A DNA stretch of 64,000 nt from Vicia villosa (lineage: Eukaryota > Streptophyta > Magnoliopsida > Fabales > Fabaceae), in NCBI RefSeq assembly GCF_029867415.1, contig NC_081183.1:19402404-19466403 (forward strand), read 5' to 3'. Shown here piece by piece: positions 23,695 through 35,587 of this stretch. The notes under the pieces are model-generated. The model worked only from the letters and a program-made list of their open reading frames with translations, had not been told where the DNA came from and searched no databases. A program made the translations under genes and the position numbers. Every line of letters starts with the position of its first letter. Positions within the stretch are counted from its first letter, which is position 1.

Positions 23695-23702
23695 TATTTA
23701 TA
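23695..23702 (-). promoter_or_regulatory. TATA box, LTR B
   Basis: TATAAATA on the minus strand, about 356 bp inside the U3 end of LTR B. Confidence 0.45.
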
Positions 23703-23935
23703 ATAAAAATTAGGTTAAGAAACGAGCTTGGATCTATTATATTTTCCCTATTTAAAATCTAATAAAACTATAAATTCACAGATAAATAAAACTATAAACT
23801 AAAACTAATACTAATATAGACTTAAAAAATAAAATTATAAAGAACTATATTTATGTGATTTTTCTGAATGAATAAATAAGTAAAAAGAGGTTAGAAACAA
23901 GCATTATAAAAATAAAAAAAGAAAAGTTAGAAGTG

Positions 23936-23998
23936 GGGTTCGAACCCGGGGCCTCTCGATCGCACACTCTTATCCTTAAGTTCTTAAGGACTGCACCA
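23936..23998 (-). other. tRNA-like module in LTR B
   Basis: The minus strand carries box-A-like TGGTGCAGTCC (23988-23998) and box B GGTTCGAACCC (23936-23946), 41 bp apart. The T-arm stem pairs. Unrelated sequence surrounds it, so this is not shared LTR ancestry with family A. Confidence 0.6.
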
Positions 23999-24058
23999 TA
24001 TCAATCATTCGAAAAATGACATAGACAATTATAAGGGGGCAAATTTTGGGGTATGACA

Positions 24059-24078
24059 GCTGCCCCTGTTCAATCTTC
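24059..24078 (-). other. Polypurine tract of the inner element
   Basis: On the minus strand GATTGAACAGGGGCAGC abuts the LTR start. A G-rich run ending in GGGGCAGC directly before the LTR is the expected primer for plus-strand DNA in Ogre-type elements. Confidence 0.7.
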
Positions 24079-24765
24079 TTAAGCCTGGAGAGTCAGATAG
24101 GCACGTCTGCCTATCGTGATCTAAAGGTAGAAGATGATTGGACACTGAAATGCCCTGAAATTTGCCTTTGTTGGGAAAGAATTCTGTGGGAGATGGGCTT
24201 AAAGATGCCACCCGAGGTGAATACCATTCTTCAGAGTATGGAGCAAACACTTTTGAAAGGGACCACTGTGTTTTGGTTGTAGCCCGGCCTAAAGAGGCAA
24301 CCTGAATTTTGTGCAATGTTATGATGCATGCGATGTATGATGCAGTGAGCTTCTCAAAATAAATGAGAGCGATGTATGTATATGCATTATGCATGAATGA
24401 AGTAAGTTAGTCGAATGATGCATGTTCGTCAATTAAAGTATGTTAGTAGCTCTGAAAAGAAAGATAACACCTTTGATTGTTATTGATGATGTTTTGGAGA
24501 AGATCACTGCCGAGGGACTAACGTGATAAACCCAATTGAGAAACTTTTGTAAACCCCTTTGTAAACTCCTTCGTTGTAAAATTCTTTGTAAAACTCCGTT
24601 TGCCTGGAAAAGCTCCTAGAAGGGATGGAATACGTCTTAAAGAAGGTTGCCTGGAAAGGTTCCTGAAAAGGACTGATAATATTCATTTGATTGTAGAATG
24701 ACCACTATGTGGTTGAACTGTATTGATAACTCCGTGTAGAAAATCCTGATATGGGAAAATAAATC

Positions 24766-25269
24766 CCTGCACCAATCGGATCATTTGCTATGATTATAGC
24801 AAACTTACCTGCACCATTAGGATCATTTGCGAGGGTTATCGCAAGCTCACCTGCACCATTAGGATCTTTTGCGAGGGTTATTGCAAGCTCACCTGCACCA
24901 TTAGGATCATTTGCGAGGGTTATCGCAAACTCGCCTGCACCATTAGGATCATTTGCGAGGGTTATCGCAAACTCGCCTGCACCAATAGGATCATTTGCGA
25001 GGGTTATCGCAAACTCACCTGCACCATTAGGATCATTTGCGAGGGTTATCGCAAACTCACCTGCACCATTAGGGTCATTTGCGAGGGTTATCGCAAACTC
25101 ACCTGCACCAATAGGATCATTTGCGAGGGTTATCGCAAACTCACCTGCACCATTAGGATCATTTGCGAGGGTTATCGCAAACTCACCTGCACCATTAGGA
25201 TCATTTGCGAGGGTTATCGCAAACTGACCTGCACCGTCTGGATCATTTGCCCTGGTTCGGACAAATTTA
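24766..25269. repeat. 42-bp minisatellite, 12 units, in the 3' untranslated region
   Basis: Twelve head-to-tail 42-bp units around the core GGATCATTTGCGAGGG. Because 42 is a multiple of three, both strands stay open (apparent proteins of 145 and 190 residues), but these are repeat artefacts. An A/T variant in the CACCATTAGG segment (CACCAATAGG) recurs every third unit in the central part, giving a 126-bp higher-order period. Hypervariable tandem repeats at this place, beside the PPT, are known for Ogre elements and can seed satellite families. Confidence 0.9.
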
Positions 25270-25569
25270 CCTGTCACAACACGAGGATTGGAAACTCACG
25301 ACACGTGGGTCGGAAAATACACCTATCACAACACGAGGGTTGGAAACTGGGCTTTTGTAGTATTTGAATGCACTAGATGATATGCATATGCTAATGCGTT
25401 TGTATGTATGATGATGTTGATGTCAATCCCAAGATTTTATCTCCATATTGAGCCTGTTTAAACTATATTTGCATCTACACCTCGGCTATGCTTATGCCGG
25501 CTTAGTAATATTTATGTATGTTGATAATGCTTATGCGTATGTTGGTTGATGTAATGGGTGAAACGAAGC

Positions 25570-26020
25570 AATGTCTTCTATAAGACTACCTGAAAAGGTT
25601 TTTTTTTTGGAATGGATATGAAAATTTGTCTTAAAGAAGACTATCTGAAAAGGTTCTTAGAATGGATAAAAATTTGTCTTAAAGAAGACTACCTGAACAG
25701 GTTGAAAGATGTCTACAAAGACTACCTAAAAATTTCTTGGAAAAGGAATGTCTTAAAGAAAACCACCTGAAGAGGTTCCTGAAGAGGATGACGAATGTCT
25801 TAGAAAAGACTACCTAGAAAGGTTCTTAGAAAAATAATGTCCTGAAGAAGACCACCTGTAGAGGTTCCTAGAGAGGATCGTGAGATTTATCTTAAAGAAG
25901 AATACCTGAAGAGGTTCCAAGAAAGGATGGTAAGGTTTGTCTTAAAGAAGACTGTTTGAAAAGGTTCCTAGAAAGGATCATAAGGTTCGTCTTAAAGAAG
26001 ACTACCTAAAAAAGGTACGA
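25570..26020. repeat. Degenerate ~50-60-bp tandem repeat
   Basis: About eight or nine copies of a unit containing GTCTTAAAGAAGACTACCTG and GGTTCCTAGAAAGGAT, with many substitutions and indels. A related copy lies near 24630. It is older and more diverged than the 42-bp array next to it. Confidence 0.8.
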
Positions 26021-26315
26021 TGTAATGCATCAACCAATGTATGCAATGCATGATTTGCATGATGCTCCAATGATAGGATGTTGGTAACCAAAGCGTATAT
26101 AGTTCGCTGGAGTTATGGGTTGTTGGATGCTAGCGCGATTCTCCAATACCTGTTTCTTGAACTTTGCAGATTGTAGTTAGGAGATAGATTGATTCGAGGT
26201 TGTAAAATACGAAGACACCTTTTCCTTTTGTTGTGCGTCTTGCCCTAGTTTGACCCTTTGACTTACTCCTAGCTTTTGACTTTTGAAGCTCTCCGCGTCT
26301 TTCACCTTTGCATTT

Positions 26316-26400
26316 CACACCTTTAACCTTTTTGAGGTTCTTCACACCTTTAACCTTTCGGGGTTCTCCACACCTTTAACATTTGAATTGTTCACCTTAT
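26316..26400. repeat. Short ~27-bp tandem repeat, 3 copies
   Basis: CACACCTTTAACCTTT recurs at 26316, 26343 and 26371, with diverging tails. Confidence 0.65.
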
Positions 26401-29400
26401 GGATTTGATATCCAATGCCCCAGTGTTTAGTGGAAGAAGATGCCAATGATCTCCAAGCTATGAAGGGAGTGCTCTAAGAAATAGCCTTGTCATATGCTCC
26501 GATGTTTAGATTGAAGGGTATGCCCTTGATCTCCCACGATATGGAGGGCTATCCATGGTTTTCTATCCGTTTTGAATTTATCCCATGCTTGACATGCCCC
26601 TGATTGAGATTGCTTCGAGATGTGACCCAAGTCAATTGAACCTTAGGAAGAATGCCCCTAGTTAGTAGGATGTTTGATTGTATGCCCCTGTTTAGGAAAA
26701 CCCTCTGGACGTGGTTTCCCCATTCAAGAGTCTTTATCAGAAATGATCGCCTTTGTGCTAAGTGTATATTCGTGGATGGCGTTGTACCCTTTGAGAAGTA
26801 ACTCTAATGTGATGCGCATGCAAGTTTTGAAATTGAAGGAGTGGATGATTAGAAATGAATGCTTGAAGAAGCGCAATGGTTAGAAGTAGTTTTAACAAAC
26901 TTTAGGAGTCAGTATAACAAATCCTACTTAATATGCTTTCGTAGTTGACCTTGCCTCAATTAGGACTTTGGAATGTTGTAACTTGGCTTGGTTCATGGTT
27001 TAAGAAACAATGGATATAAGGCTCAGAATTTATATACCCACCCATTTCTCCTTGATGTTCTCCAAGTCCTAAAAATTCGCCTAATCCAATGGACGTGCTT
27101 TGTTTGTAAGAGAATCGTTTCAGTTTTAATGTTGAGCAGAAGCCTTAGTAGGGATCCAAGCACCGATGAAAAATGTTATAAAGACCCAAGCATTGATGTG
27201 AAGCTTTGATGGTTTAGCAGTCACAAGACTATCCTTTGTATTTCGCTTTTATCCCTTATTTTTGCATGAATCAATTCCTTTGAATGTGATCCATCGGGAT
27301 GCCCTAATTTTGCCTAAGTCATTTTCCTAAGATTTTTCATTTTGACTTAGCGGGCATTTTTCTTTTGAATGCTCTTTTGATATTTGATCCTTGTATGTTG
27401 AATATTGAATATTGTGAATGCCATGTTTGTTTTTTTTATTTGTAAGCTTCGAATTTGATACTTCCTCGATCTTGAATGATGTATTGAGGAAGAAGATGTT
27501 GTGAATGTCATCTCCATTGCTCCCTCAACCTTGGATGAACGCGAGGAAGAAAATATGCTTGAACCTTCTGCTTGAACCTTTGCTTGAATCCTTGTTTGGA
27601 TTGATTGATCCTCTTGACAACCAAAATACACCATTGAATTAGTCAAAATCTACCCTGCCCCTGGTTGAAATCAAGGTTTATTTGAAAAGTAGAAACAAAC
27701 TCCAACTCCTGGCTCGAGGGGGTAACGAGGGATTAACATCCTTATGTCTCCACTGTTTGGGAATTGAAACAATGCCTGTACATCCTCGGTTCGGTCTTAC
27801 TTCGAAAGCATATGTTTAGCGAGACTTAGTTATTTGTATTCGTCATTCTCCCTCAAGTTTGTTAATAATTGAAAGTTGAAATTGAAAGATAGTTTGAAAT
27901 GGAAAGTCGTAGTGATGCAAAAGCGGAGCGAAAGAATTGATTTCAAAACATGCATGATTATTTTATTGAATTACTATTCGAAAGGTACAACGTTTTACAT
28001 CAAATAGCATTTTGTGATCGTAGGAATTACAACTAGAAAGATAAACCTATTAATCCTAAGGGCAATCTCCTTTGTGAGTCCGTTGATCTTGTTTTACTCC
28101 TTAGTTCATTTACTTGTAGAAGTGAAGGGTAATATCGAATTCTCCTTGGGCATGTCGATTCTGTCGGGAATAAATTTGTTAGCGGTGGGTTTTCGTCGTA
28201 TCGGAACTTCATGAGTTTCCTTTGACTGAACCTCTTTTGCTTTTCTAAAGGATAGTATCACACCATTTGCAACATCCAGATTTTGTAGATTGGTAGAGAA
28301 ACCTACGACCCTTTTTGCCCCTTGCTATGGAGTTAGCATATGTCGCGTTCCCTCCATCGTAGTCGCGCATTTTTGTTCAGGGTATTGCCCTAGTTGGATT
28401 AATCCTTGCCCCCAGGTTATCGTAGAGCGTCCTTGTAAGTCTTCTATGTTCATAGATGAACCCCTTTATGACTAGATACCTCTTAAGTGTATCTATGAGG
28501 GAACTCCTTTGTTGAACTAATCCTTGCTCGATGATAACCTTTGATGTATTTATGATCCTGTTACGACAAGGCATGGACATGCGGCTGGCACGGTGATAGC
28601 TTATCTTCCTTTCTCCATAGTTTATGATCCTTTTATTTTTCTCCATGAGTTTCAGGAAACCGGCTAGCACGGTGAGTATGGATGCGGGTGAAGATGGAAA
28701 TGCAAATGTGTATGTAAATGTATGAATGCCTGAAAATGCGAATGCACGCGTATGCAAAGGACTCCTTTATTTTTTGTATATTATGAATCCTTATATGTAA
28801 TGCAATGCGGACGTGTGACGTGTAATCCTAGGGATAGCCTTAGAGGCGACATTGGACCCTAGTGAAATCCTTGCGAGATAGATGTTATGACACGCCAATA
28901 GAAATCCCTTAGATTAGGGAGTATGTGGAAGGTAGCGGCTGGTAACCGTTCAAGACAGTCACCAAGTCTCATGACCTTCGAGAGGTCGTTCGACGTGTAC
29001 TTACGAAGTTGTCCCTCGTGGGAAGATTCCCAAGGGTATTTCCATGGATAAGGAGATTTCAGCAACAGGTTCTACAAGTTATCCAGAATTGTCAGCCCTT
29101 CTAAAGCACCCTCGGACATGATACATTCGCATCATGCAATGATACTTTGAGAAAGGACCTATCTGAATTGTAGCATCGGGTAGCGACTAGTTCTCAACAT
29201 TTGTCAAGAGTAGTCCCCCCACTACGTTCCTAAAGGCCAGGATGGGTTAAGGGTAACTAAAGGTCCTTGAGCTCCGGTGCACCCACAGACACATACATAG
29301 ACCCCCCTCATTTGAGAAAGGTGTGCATATGCTATGGAGTCCTAACTCAAGTGTGAACTTCATATTGACTCATCTCCCACATATGTGAAAGAGGTCGCCA

Positions 29401-29567
29401 TGACTATGCCACTCCTAATCTTAAGTGTTCTTGAATCCGGGAATAGGATTCGTCCATCAGTTAATTCCCAAAACGCCCCTGAAAAATAAAACAAACAAAG
29501 CAAACAATAGAAAACATTTAAGTGATTCCTAAACTTTTAAGGTAACCCCTCTTTTATCGAAATTAAA
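26401..29567 (-). other. Non-coding interior and leader of the inner Ogre-like element
   Basis: 3.2 kb with only short ORFs (under 130 codons) and no retroelement domain on either strand. Dispersed low-complexity phrases occur, such as ATGCCCCTG near 26650-26690 and ATG-rich runs near 28680-28750. The part next to the PBS is presumably the 5' leader. A typical Ogre interior would hold about 9 kb of coding sequence here. Confidence 0.6.
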
Positions 29568-29585
29568 TCCCCAGCAGAGTCGCCA
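29568..29585 (-). other. Primer-binding site, tRNA-Arg type (inner element)
   Basis: TCCCCAGCAGAGTCGCCA on the plus strand, identical to the PBS at 16543-16560 and 4 bp from the LTR. Confidence 0.9.
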
Positions 29586-31620
29586 GTTCTGTAATACGGT
29601 GAACTGACTTTTTATTGACCGAAATGTCGCGGTAAGCAAGAGTCGCCACCGACTTTTATTTTATCCAAATATCGGAAAGGCTAAAAGAAACAGAAAAAAA
29701 ACCTTTTAAAGAAATCTGAGTTCGGGGGGTAATTTATGCAAAGGGAAGGTGTAAGGCACCCTTTGCATCCATGGTTTTCCATGGGCTCTTAATTGCTTTG
29801 CTTGCTTTTGTTTTCAGAAAATGTAGATGAAAGAGATAGGGACTTTAGCTTGTAAATAAGCGTTGCCCTTTCGAAGAATTTTGAGAAAGAATATAGCAAG
29901 AGGTTTAGAGCAAGGCAAAGCAATTAGGGGCAATTACCTTGAACTTAGATGATAGATCTCTTTTTAGCCTTTCAGGATGAAAGGGTCTATCCTTGCCATA
30001 AGAGGGCAGGAAGCCTTTCGTTTGGAGGTTGAAGGGTCATCTCGTTATCATCCGCCCAAAGACTGACCCATGCCATAGAGAGGCAGGTAGTCTAAGAGGA
30101 AGGATCAGAATAGCCTTTTTCGTAGGCAACCAGAAGATACCTCAGCCTTTTTCGTAGGCAACTTCCGAGGGTCGAGGTCATGTTAGTGTATCGAAGGCAG
30201 CATCATTAGGGACCATGACCTTTAATCGAGGCAACATGGCTGAGGTATCCTCGTATTCGAGGGACTGGCTATTCTGCAAAAAATACACAATGCAAAGGCA
30301 ACGGGCAACAGGCAACAGAGAGGGTTACCCAAAAGTGTGCGTGTGTGCCCCAATCACGTGATTCAATTCGGAATATATTATCTTGTAATTAAATGGCTCT
30401 AATTCAGTTCAAGATTGCACTCCCTAAATTACTAACCACACAATTTAAACAATATAATCAACAAATACGGGGGAGGGAAATTGTAACCAGCGGATCCCTT
30501 AATAGGGTTTGACATAAGTAATAATAAAGCATAAAATATTAAGGTTAGGGTTTAGGGTTACCAACACTCGTAGACTTGGCGGTCAATAAACCCTGAAAAT
30601 TGAAAAGGAAAGAATAAACAGAAGAGAGTGAGTGTACTATTTGTTCAGAGGCAACTAGGGTTAACCCTAAAAATAAACATAACAATACAGAAAAAGGGTA
30701 AAAGAAACTTAGCTTCGATTGATGAAGGTTGAGAATTGGAGGTAGATTGAAGCATTGACTCTGACCATCTGATAATTGAATAGAGAAATAAGAGGAAGTG
30801 AGTGTAGAGGGATTTCATTGACAGGGCCAATCAAACCCTAATTAAAACAAAATAATAGGTGAAAAATATTAAATAAGAAGAAATTAGAACTTAGCTTCGT
30901 TCTTTGACGTGGCGTGCAGTCGGAAGGTATTTGTAAAGCCAAACCTGGAAAGGCACAGAAAAAAGAAATGTATTCAGTGTAGGGCAAACCCTAATTAGGA
31001 TTCAAATTGAGTATAATGGTAAATTGATTTAATTAATTATTGGTCTCGCGACCTAATTAATTAAATTAGGGAAAAAAAATTAAATAAGATCAGGTAAAAA
31101 CAATTTACTTGATGATTTCTCATGAATTAAAATAAAGCATATATGAATTTTGAAAATATAAGTAATTAAATATGATTTAAATAAAAGAAAATAAGTGAAT
31201 ATATAATTAAAATAATTTAAATATAATAAATATTTAATATAAATAAATGAGAGAATAAAAGTAAGAAAATAATATAAATATTAAAAGGACATAAAATAAA
31301 TAAATTATTATTGTTAATAAAAAAAGGTTTTGAAAATAATTCATTATGATAGAAAAAAAAGAATTTGAAACAAGATATATATATACATATATTAAAAATA
31401 AAACAAACAAGTTTATAATAATAATAAATAAATAAAACATAAAACTTAGCTTTTGATTGTTTGTGGTACGTTTCTGATGGAGCATGATGCACTCTCATTG
31501 CTGAAGGCGTTGGATCCAAAGCGCTGTGGAACTGATGGTTGGATCTTGAGGGTGCACAACAAACCCTTATGGATGAGACGCATGGGAACCTGCAAGGAAA
31601 ATATTGAAAAAATATACTAG

Positions 31621-31683
31621 GGTCAGGGATCGAACCCTGGACCCCTGGGTGAACAACCATATGCGCTTACCAGCTGAACCAAA
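31621..31683 (-). other. tRNA-like module in LTR A, right copy
   Basis: Identical to 20091-20153 by eye. The module has not decayed faster than the rest of the LTR. Confidence 0.65.
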
Positions 31684-32377
31684 TTCGTTTCGTGTACCAA
31701 TGATACGTTCCGCCGATAGTATATTAAAACAAACGTTCAATGTTTCAAAACGAGCGCGAATTTTAAACAAACCACTAGCAGTGTGACACGTCTTTGTCTT
31801 CTCCAAAAGACCTGCAAAACATCCCTTGATTTTGCTACGACTCAACTATGATATTGTTCATAGCTATTCCACCTGCAACAATCAACAACGCACATACGCA
31901 CCAAAAATAATAACAGAGATCATATCCATGCTCGTTTTGATATCACGGATCCTTATGAACCAATATCGAGCCTCAATTCGCGCTAAATCGAAAAGCCCCA
32001 ATGTGAGCTTGTAAACCCTAACATGGTGTATCATTCGTAACGGCATAATAACGCGAATAAATTTCCAGAATCGATCATTATACAATACTAAACACAAATA
32101 TGTGAATTAAAATCACTAATAATGCATGAATAATGCAAATCGAATGAGTTTAAAGTAATGCAAACCGTGGCTTAATAGAGGTGAATTTGGGCTCGTTGAT
32201 CAAGGGTGAAGACCTGGATAGCTTCTAAACACCTTTAGGAACCTGTTAGAATCAATGAGACACCCTGAACTTGCTTGTATCCTTGAATCCGAATGTGACT
32301 TGTTCTTGAATTTTGAAGAATGGAACTAGGGTTCTTGGCAGCCAACTTTCGTCCCCTAGGGCTTGATATGAGTTGTG

Positions 32378-32385
32378 TTTATATA
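32378..32385 (-). promoter_or_regulatory. TATA box, LTR A right copy (5' LTR promoter)
   Basis: The same TATATAAA, about 1.16 kb from the U3 end of the 5' LTR. It would drive the element's RNA leftwards. Confidence 0.55.
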
Positions 32386-33546
32386 AGAGAGTGATCTCGG
32401 TTAACAAAATAAGAACAAATCCTTTTAAATCTTGGATTGCTTGTTTGAGAAATTTGATTGGAAATAAGTTATGAAACTTTCTATTTTTGCCTTGAATGAT
32501 CCAATCTCTCTCCATTTACCATGTGCACGAATTTTGATTGAGTTTTGGAGTAAATATTGATTGGATTTGATGCCAAACAAATTTCTTTCAAATCTTTTTG
32601 ATTTTCTTTAATCTTATGGAACTTTTAATGAAAAAAATTCTATAAAATTAATTTAAACCAAATAAATTTGTGGCCAATGATTTATGGGCCCCTAATATCA
32701 TAAGGAAGAAGTTTGGATTTCAAAAATATGGGCCCAATTGCAAAAAGTTTCAAGTTTTCTTCACATTTTCCCTCCAAAATGACCTAACTTTGAAAAGGCC
32801 CATTTCTCTCATTTTTTGAGGTATGGGAGTGTTCTAAGACTTTTTAGAAACCTTAGGGAGTCCTCTAACCAGTGTCTTTGGTCTCATATCAAAATTATTT
32901 TCCATGCTCATTTTATGTCTTTTTGAAAAAAGTGTCTTTTTGTTGACTTTTGAAAAGGACCTATAATGTTTTGGTCCATATCTCTCAAATGAAGCATTTT
33001 TAGACTTGGCATGTGAGACACAATTTTGTAGAGAATCAAATTTCCTTTAAAATGAGATTTAGATGGAAAATTTCTGATGTTCCATGTGAGAGTTATGGCT
33101 GGTCAAAGTTCAGTTGACTTCTCCTGTACAAAACCCTAATGTAGAAACTTTTTGATTTGTTGATTGTTGATCTTTCCTGGATGAACCATGATCAATTCTT
33201 GATCAAATGGTGAATGATACTTCAATATGAGGACCTTGACAAAAAAATCAAGAGTTTTGACTTTACTTTGACCACAGTTGACTTTTTGGTTAACCTAGTC
33301 GACTGTTGACCTTCTGAACAATTGAGTGACCAATTCTTTGAAATGAGCCTTGATACTTTTCATAGAGATAATGTGAGATGTATTGAGCCATATGAGATGT
33401 CTTGGAGCCATTAATTCACTGATTTTCCTTTGAGTGAGCCAAACCCTGGTTTTAGAGCCTTGTATAGGAGAGTGTGTCTGGGAGCTTTGTGTATTGATTT
33501 GTATTTGTGTAAGAGAAATTGTATGGGCAAATTTTGGGGTATGACA

Positions 33547-33551
33547 CCCAA
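33547..33551. repeat. Target-site duplication CCCAA, right
   Basis: The partner of 18053-18057. Confidence 0.92.
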
Positions 33552-33631
33552 GGTTGTGGCTACTTAATGATGAAGGACTCACGGGGGAGTTTTAATCTAC
33601 TGGAGGATTTATATATTAAAAGACTGATTTT

Positions 33632-33800
33632 TGGAGGCTAACCCTTTCCTGGGATTTTATGTTAAAATGAAGGAATGATTTTGGAAGCTAACCCTTTTCC
33701 AGGGGTTTTTATTAAAATGAAGGAATGATTGGAGGCTGACCCTTACCAGGGATTTTTATTAAAATGAAAGAATGATTGGAGGCTGACCCTTTCCAGGAAT
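33632..33800. repeat. About 50-bp tandem repeat, 4 copies
   Basis: Copies of GGAGGCTGACCCTTTCCAGG with the following TTATTAAAATGAA start at 33632, 33682, 33731 and 33778 (spacing 50, 49 and 47 bp). Confidence 0.8.
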
Positions 33801-35361
33801 TTTAGATTTACAGCAGAAAGAATATCTAATTGAGAGTTCTTGTTTACAGCCCAAGATTAAGGCTGACACTGATAGAGGATAGATAACTATGGATCCTAAA
33901 CTTTGCTAAGGAAATTAATAAAGATAAGGTTGACAGAGACTGTCCATGTCTCTCATTCCAAAAGGGTGTACTCAATATGAGATTGAGACAATCTTAGCTT
34001 GTTTAAAGTCTGGTTTAAAGAATGGAGGAAACTCACCAGGATAGGCTAAAAGGTAACTAAAGACCTGTTCCTATGTTTATAAGAAACCTGATGGATCCTT
34101 GTATACAAGCTCAAGAGGAAGTTGGAAATGCTTTTAAGAAGCCTGTGGGTCCTTGTACAAAGCCCAAGAGGAGGCTAATCGAGGGTCATCGAGGTTCCTT
34201 GTTATAGCACAAGAGGAAGCTATGTGGTTTTGAACTTATTTTGGCTCTAAGCAAATGGGTAAGAGGTATCATCGGGAATAATTCCTCTTTGGATGGATGT
34301 ATCCTATTTTGGGTTCTAAGGCTTTTTTCAAGATGTTTCACCGGGAATAATTCATCTTGAGAGTTTGAACTAAAGATCTCTAATTAGGAAAAAGCCTTCA
34401 CCGGAAAGACATTCTCAATCCTAGTCCATATTCCTATAATATATATAGTTTAACTGTCTTAGGGTTTACACTCAGACGTAGTTCTAAACAATATATAAAC
34501 AATTCTATATTTGACAGTAATATAAATAAAGACTGTAAATTGAAAGCTATAAAGCCTAACCTGGATGGAGTGGAGGCCTTTGAAGATGTTGTACAAAGCC
34601 TTACCAGCAATTTTATTGATGACAGTTGAATATTTATAATAAACAGTTAAGGGTTTTTGAAAATAGAAGAAGTGAAGATGGACAAAGGTCACATAGGTAT
34701 CTGAAGAGTTTCACCGAGAATAATTCCCTTCAAATACCAGAAGAATGTTTTGAAAATAGAAAGAAGATTTTGTAAATATAGTTTTTGAAAACAAACTAAG
34801 AAAAGAAAAGGTGTTGGGTCTTACACTCTAATAGAGGCCCAGTACTTTATAGTACTGGTTGACAGTTATAGAAACAGTTATTTGAAAAGAATTAATTGAA
34901 TATAAAAAGGAGAAAGGGATGGGACTTACACTCTATTAGAGGCCCAAGAATTTATTTACTGTTTATGAGAAACAGTTGAAAATGATTTGCAATTGAAATG
35001 ATTACTGGTGTGAAAACAGTTTAACTTAATTAGGGTAATGACAAAGTTCATACCCTACTAAGACCTAAATGAATAGGGTTTCAACTCATAAATATTTACA
35101 AGAGATTAGGTTTTGAAAATCAAATGAAAATTATATTTTTTGAAGTATTAAAACCTACTTAAAATATATGATTTTTAACCTAATTTAAATATAATAAAAT
35201 AATATATTTTTTATGATTTTTTGGTATATCCTCAAAATAGATATATTAAATGAGAAGTGTGTGAAAAATGAAGCAAAAATGATTTAATTTGATAGGTGAA
35301 ATAATTATGTGAAGTTGTAAATAAAAGGGAAGAAAAATAGTGGTAAAAAATATGGTTTGGC

Positions 35362-35428
35362 CTCACCAAGGGTTGAACTCACGCCCTCTTGGTTATCCAA
35401 CAAAACAATTACCAACTGAGCCACGCGC
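35362..35428 (-). other. tRNA-like module 1 in the outer Ogre LTR
   Basis: The minus strand carries a perfect box A (TGGCTCAGTTGG, 35412-35423) and a box-B-like GAGTTCAACCC (35370-35380) at tRNA-like spacing. The acceptor-stem flanks are not well paired and no CCA tail is implied, so I do not call a functional tRNA. Confidence 0.6.
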
Positions 35429-35521
35429 GTGGACTGATTATCAGAGGTGCCCATGTGATTATATTTGAAATCAAGGCATAAAAATGATTTGGAAAATAAA
35501 ATGGACAAAAGGTCTGAGGGG

Positions 35522-35587
35522 GGGATTGAACCCCAGACCTAAGGCATGGCAAGAGTTTGGACGCGTGCTGTAACCATTGGGACACTA
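35522..35587 (-). other. tRNA-like module 2 in the outer Ogre LTR (Gly-GCC-like)
   Basis: On the minus strand a D-arm-like TAGTGTCCCAATGGTTA leads to an anticodon-loop-like CTTGCCATG and a box B GGTTCAATCCC (35522-35532). The middle resembles tRNA-Gly(GCC). The extra base in the D arm and weak acceptor pairing argue for a relic. Confidence 0.6.

Larger units (their letters stand above)
21557..24058 (-). repeat. LTR of a second Ogre-like family (B), complete, in chimeric position
   Basis: 2502 bp with both LTR ends: TGTAGCAACC at the left and GGGGTATGACA at the right. Its body does not match family A apart from the terminal motif and a short GAGTCGCCACC stretch shared near the start. It includes a TATA box (23695-23702, minus) and a tRNA-like module (23936-23998). 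It directly follows truncated LTR A and is directly followed by the polypurine tract, so it now occupies the 3' LTR position of the element. ORFs near 22929-23703 show no domain. Confidence 0.82.
18058..33546 (-). mobile_element. Inner Ogre-like retrotransposon lacking gag and pol
   Basis: A 15.5-kb insertion flanked by the 5-bp duplication CCCAA (18053-18057 and 33547-33551). On the minus strand the order is 5' LTR (29590-33546), tRNA-Arg-type PBS (29568-29585), a 5.5-kb non-coding interior with tandem repeats, a purine-rich tract beside 24059, a complete LTR of a second family (21557-24058), and the bulk of the 3' LTR (18058-21556). No gag, protease, RT or integrase motif was found on either strand of the interior. 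The two LTR copies differ by only about twenty visible changes over 3.5 kb, so the insertion is young compared with its host element. Confidence 0.88.
29590..33546 (-). repeat. 5' LTR of the inner element (family A, complete)
   Basis: A 3957-bp LTR from TGTAATACGG to GGGGTATGACA, four bases right of the PBS. It includes the tRNA-like module at 31621-31683 and a TATA box on the minus strand at 32378-32385. The part beyond 33086 has no counterpart in the left LTR. The small ORFs match those of the left copy and are not genes. Confidence 0.9.

Noticed and set aside
24766..25269. Regular repeats resembling a CRISPR array
   Set aside because: Units are contiguous 42-bp tandem repeats without unique spacers, in a plant retrotransposon.
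24705..25277. Long open frames on both strands (190 and 145 codons) with a perfect 14-residue repeat
   Set aside because: They are a by-product of the 42-bp tandem repeat, whose length is divisible by three. No start context or domain supports a protein.
35362..35587. Functional tRNA genes
   Set aside because: Box A and B are good but acceptor stems do not pair and D-arm lengths are off, so they are listed as tRNA-like modules only.
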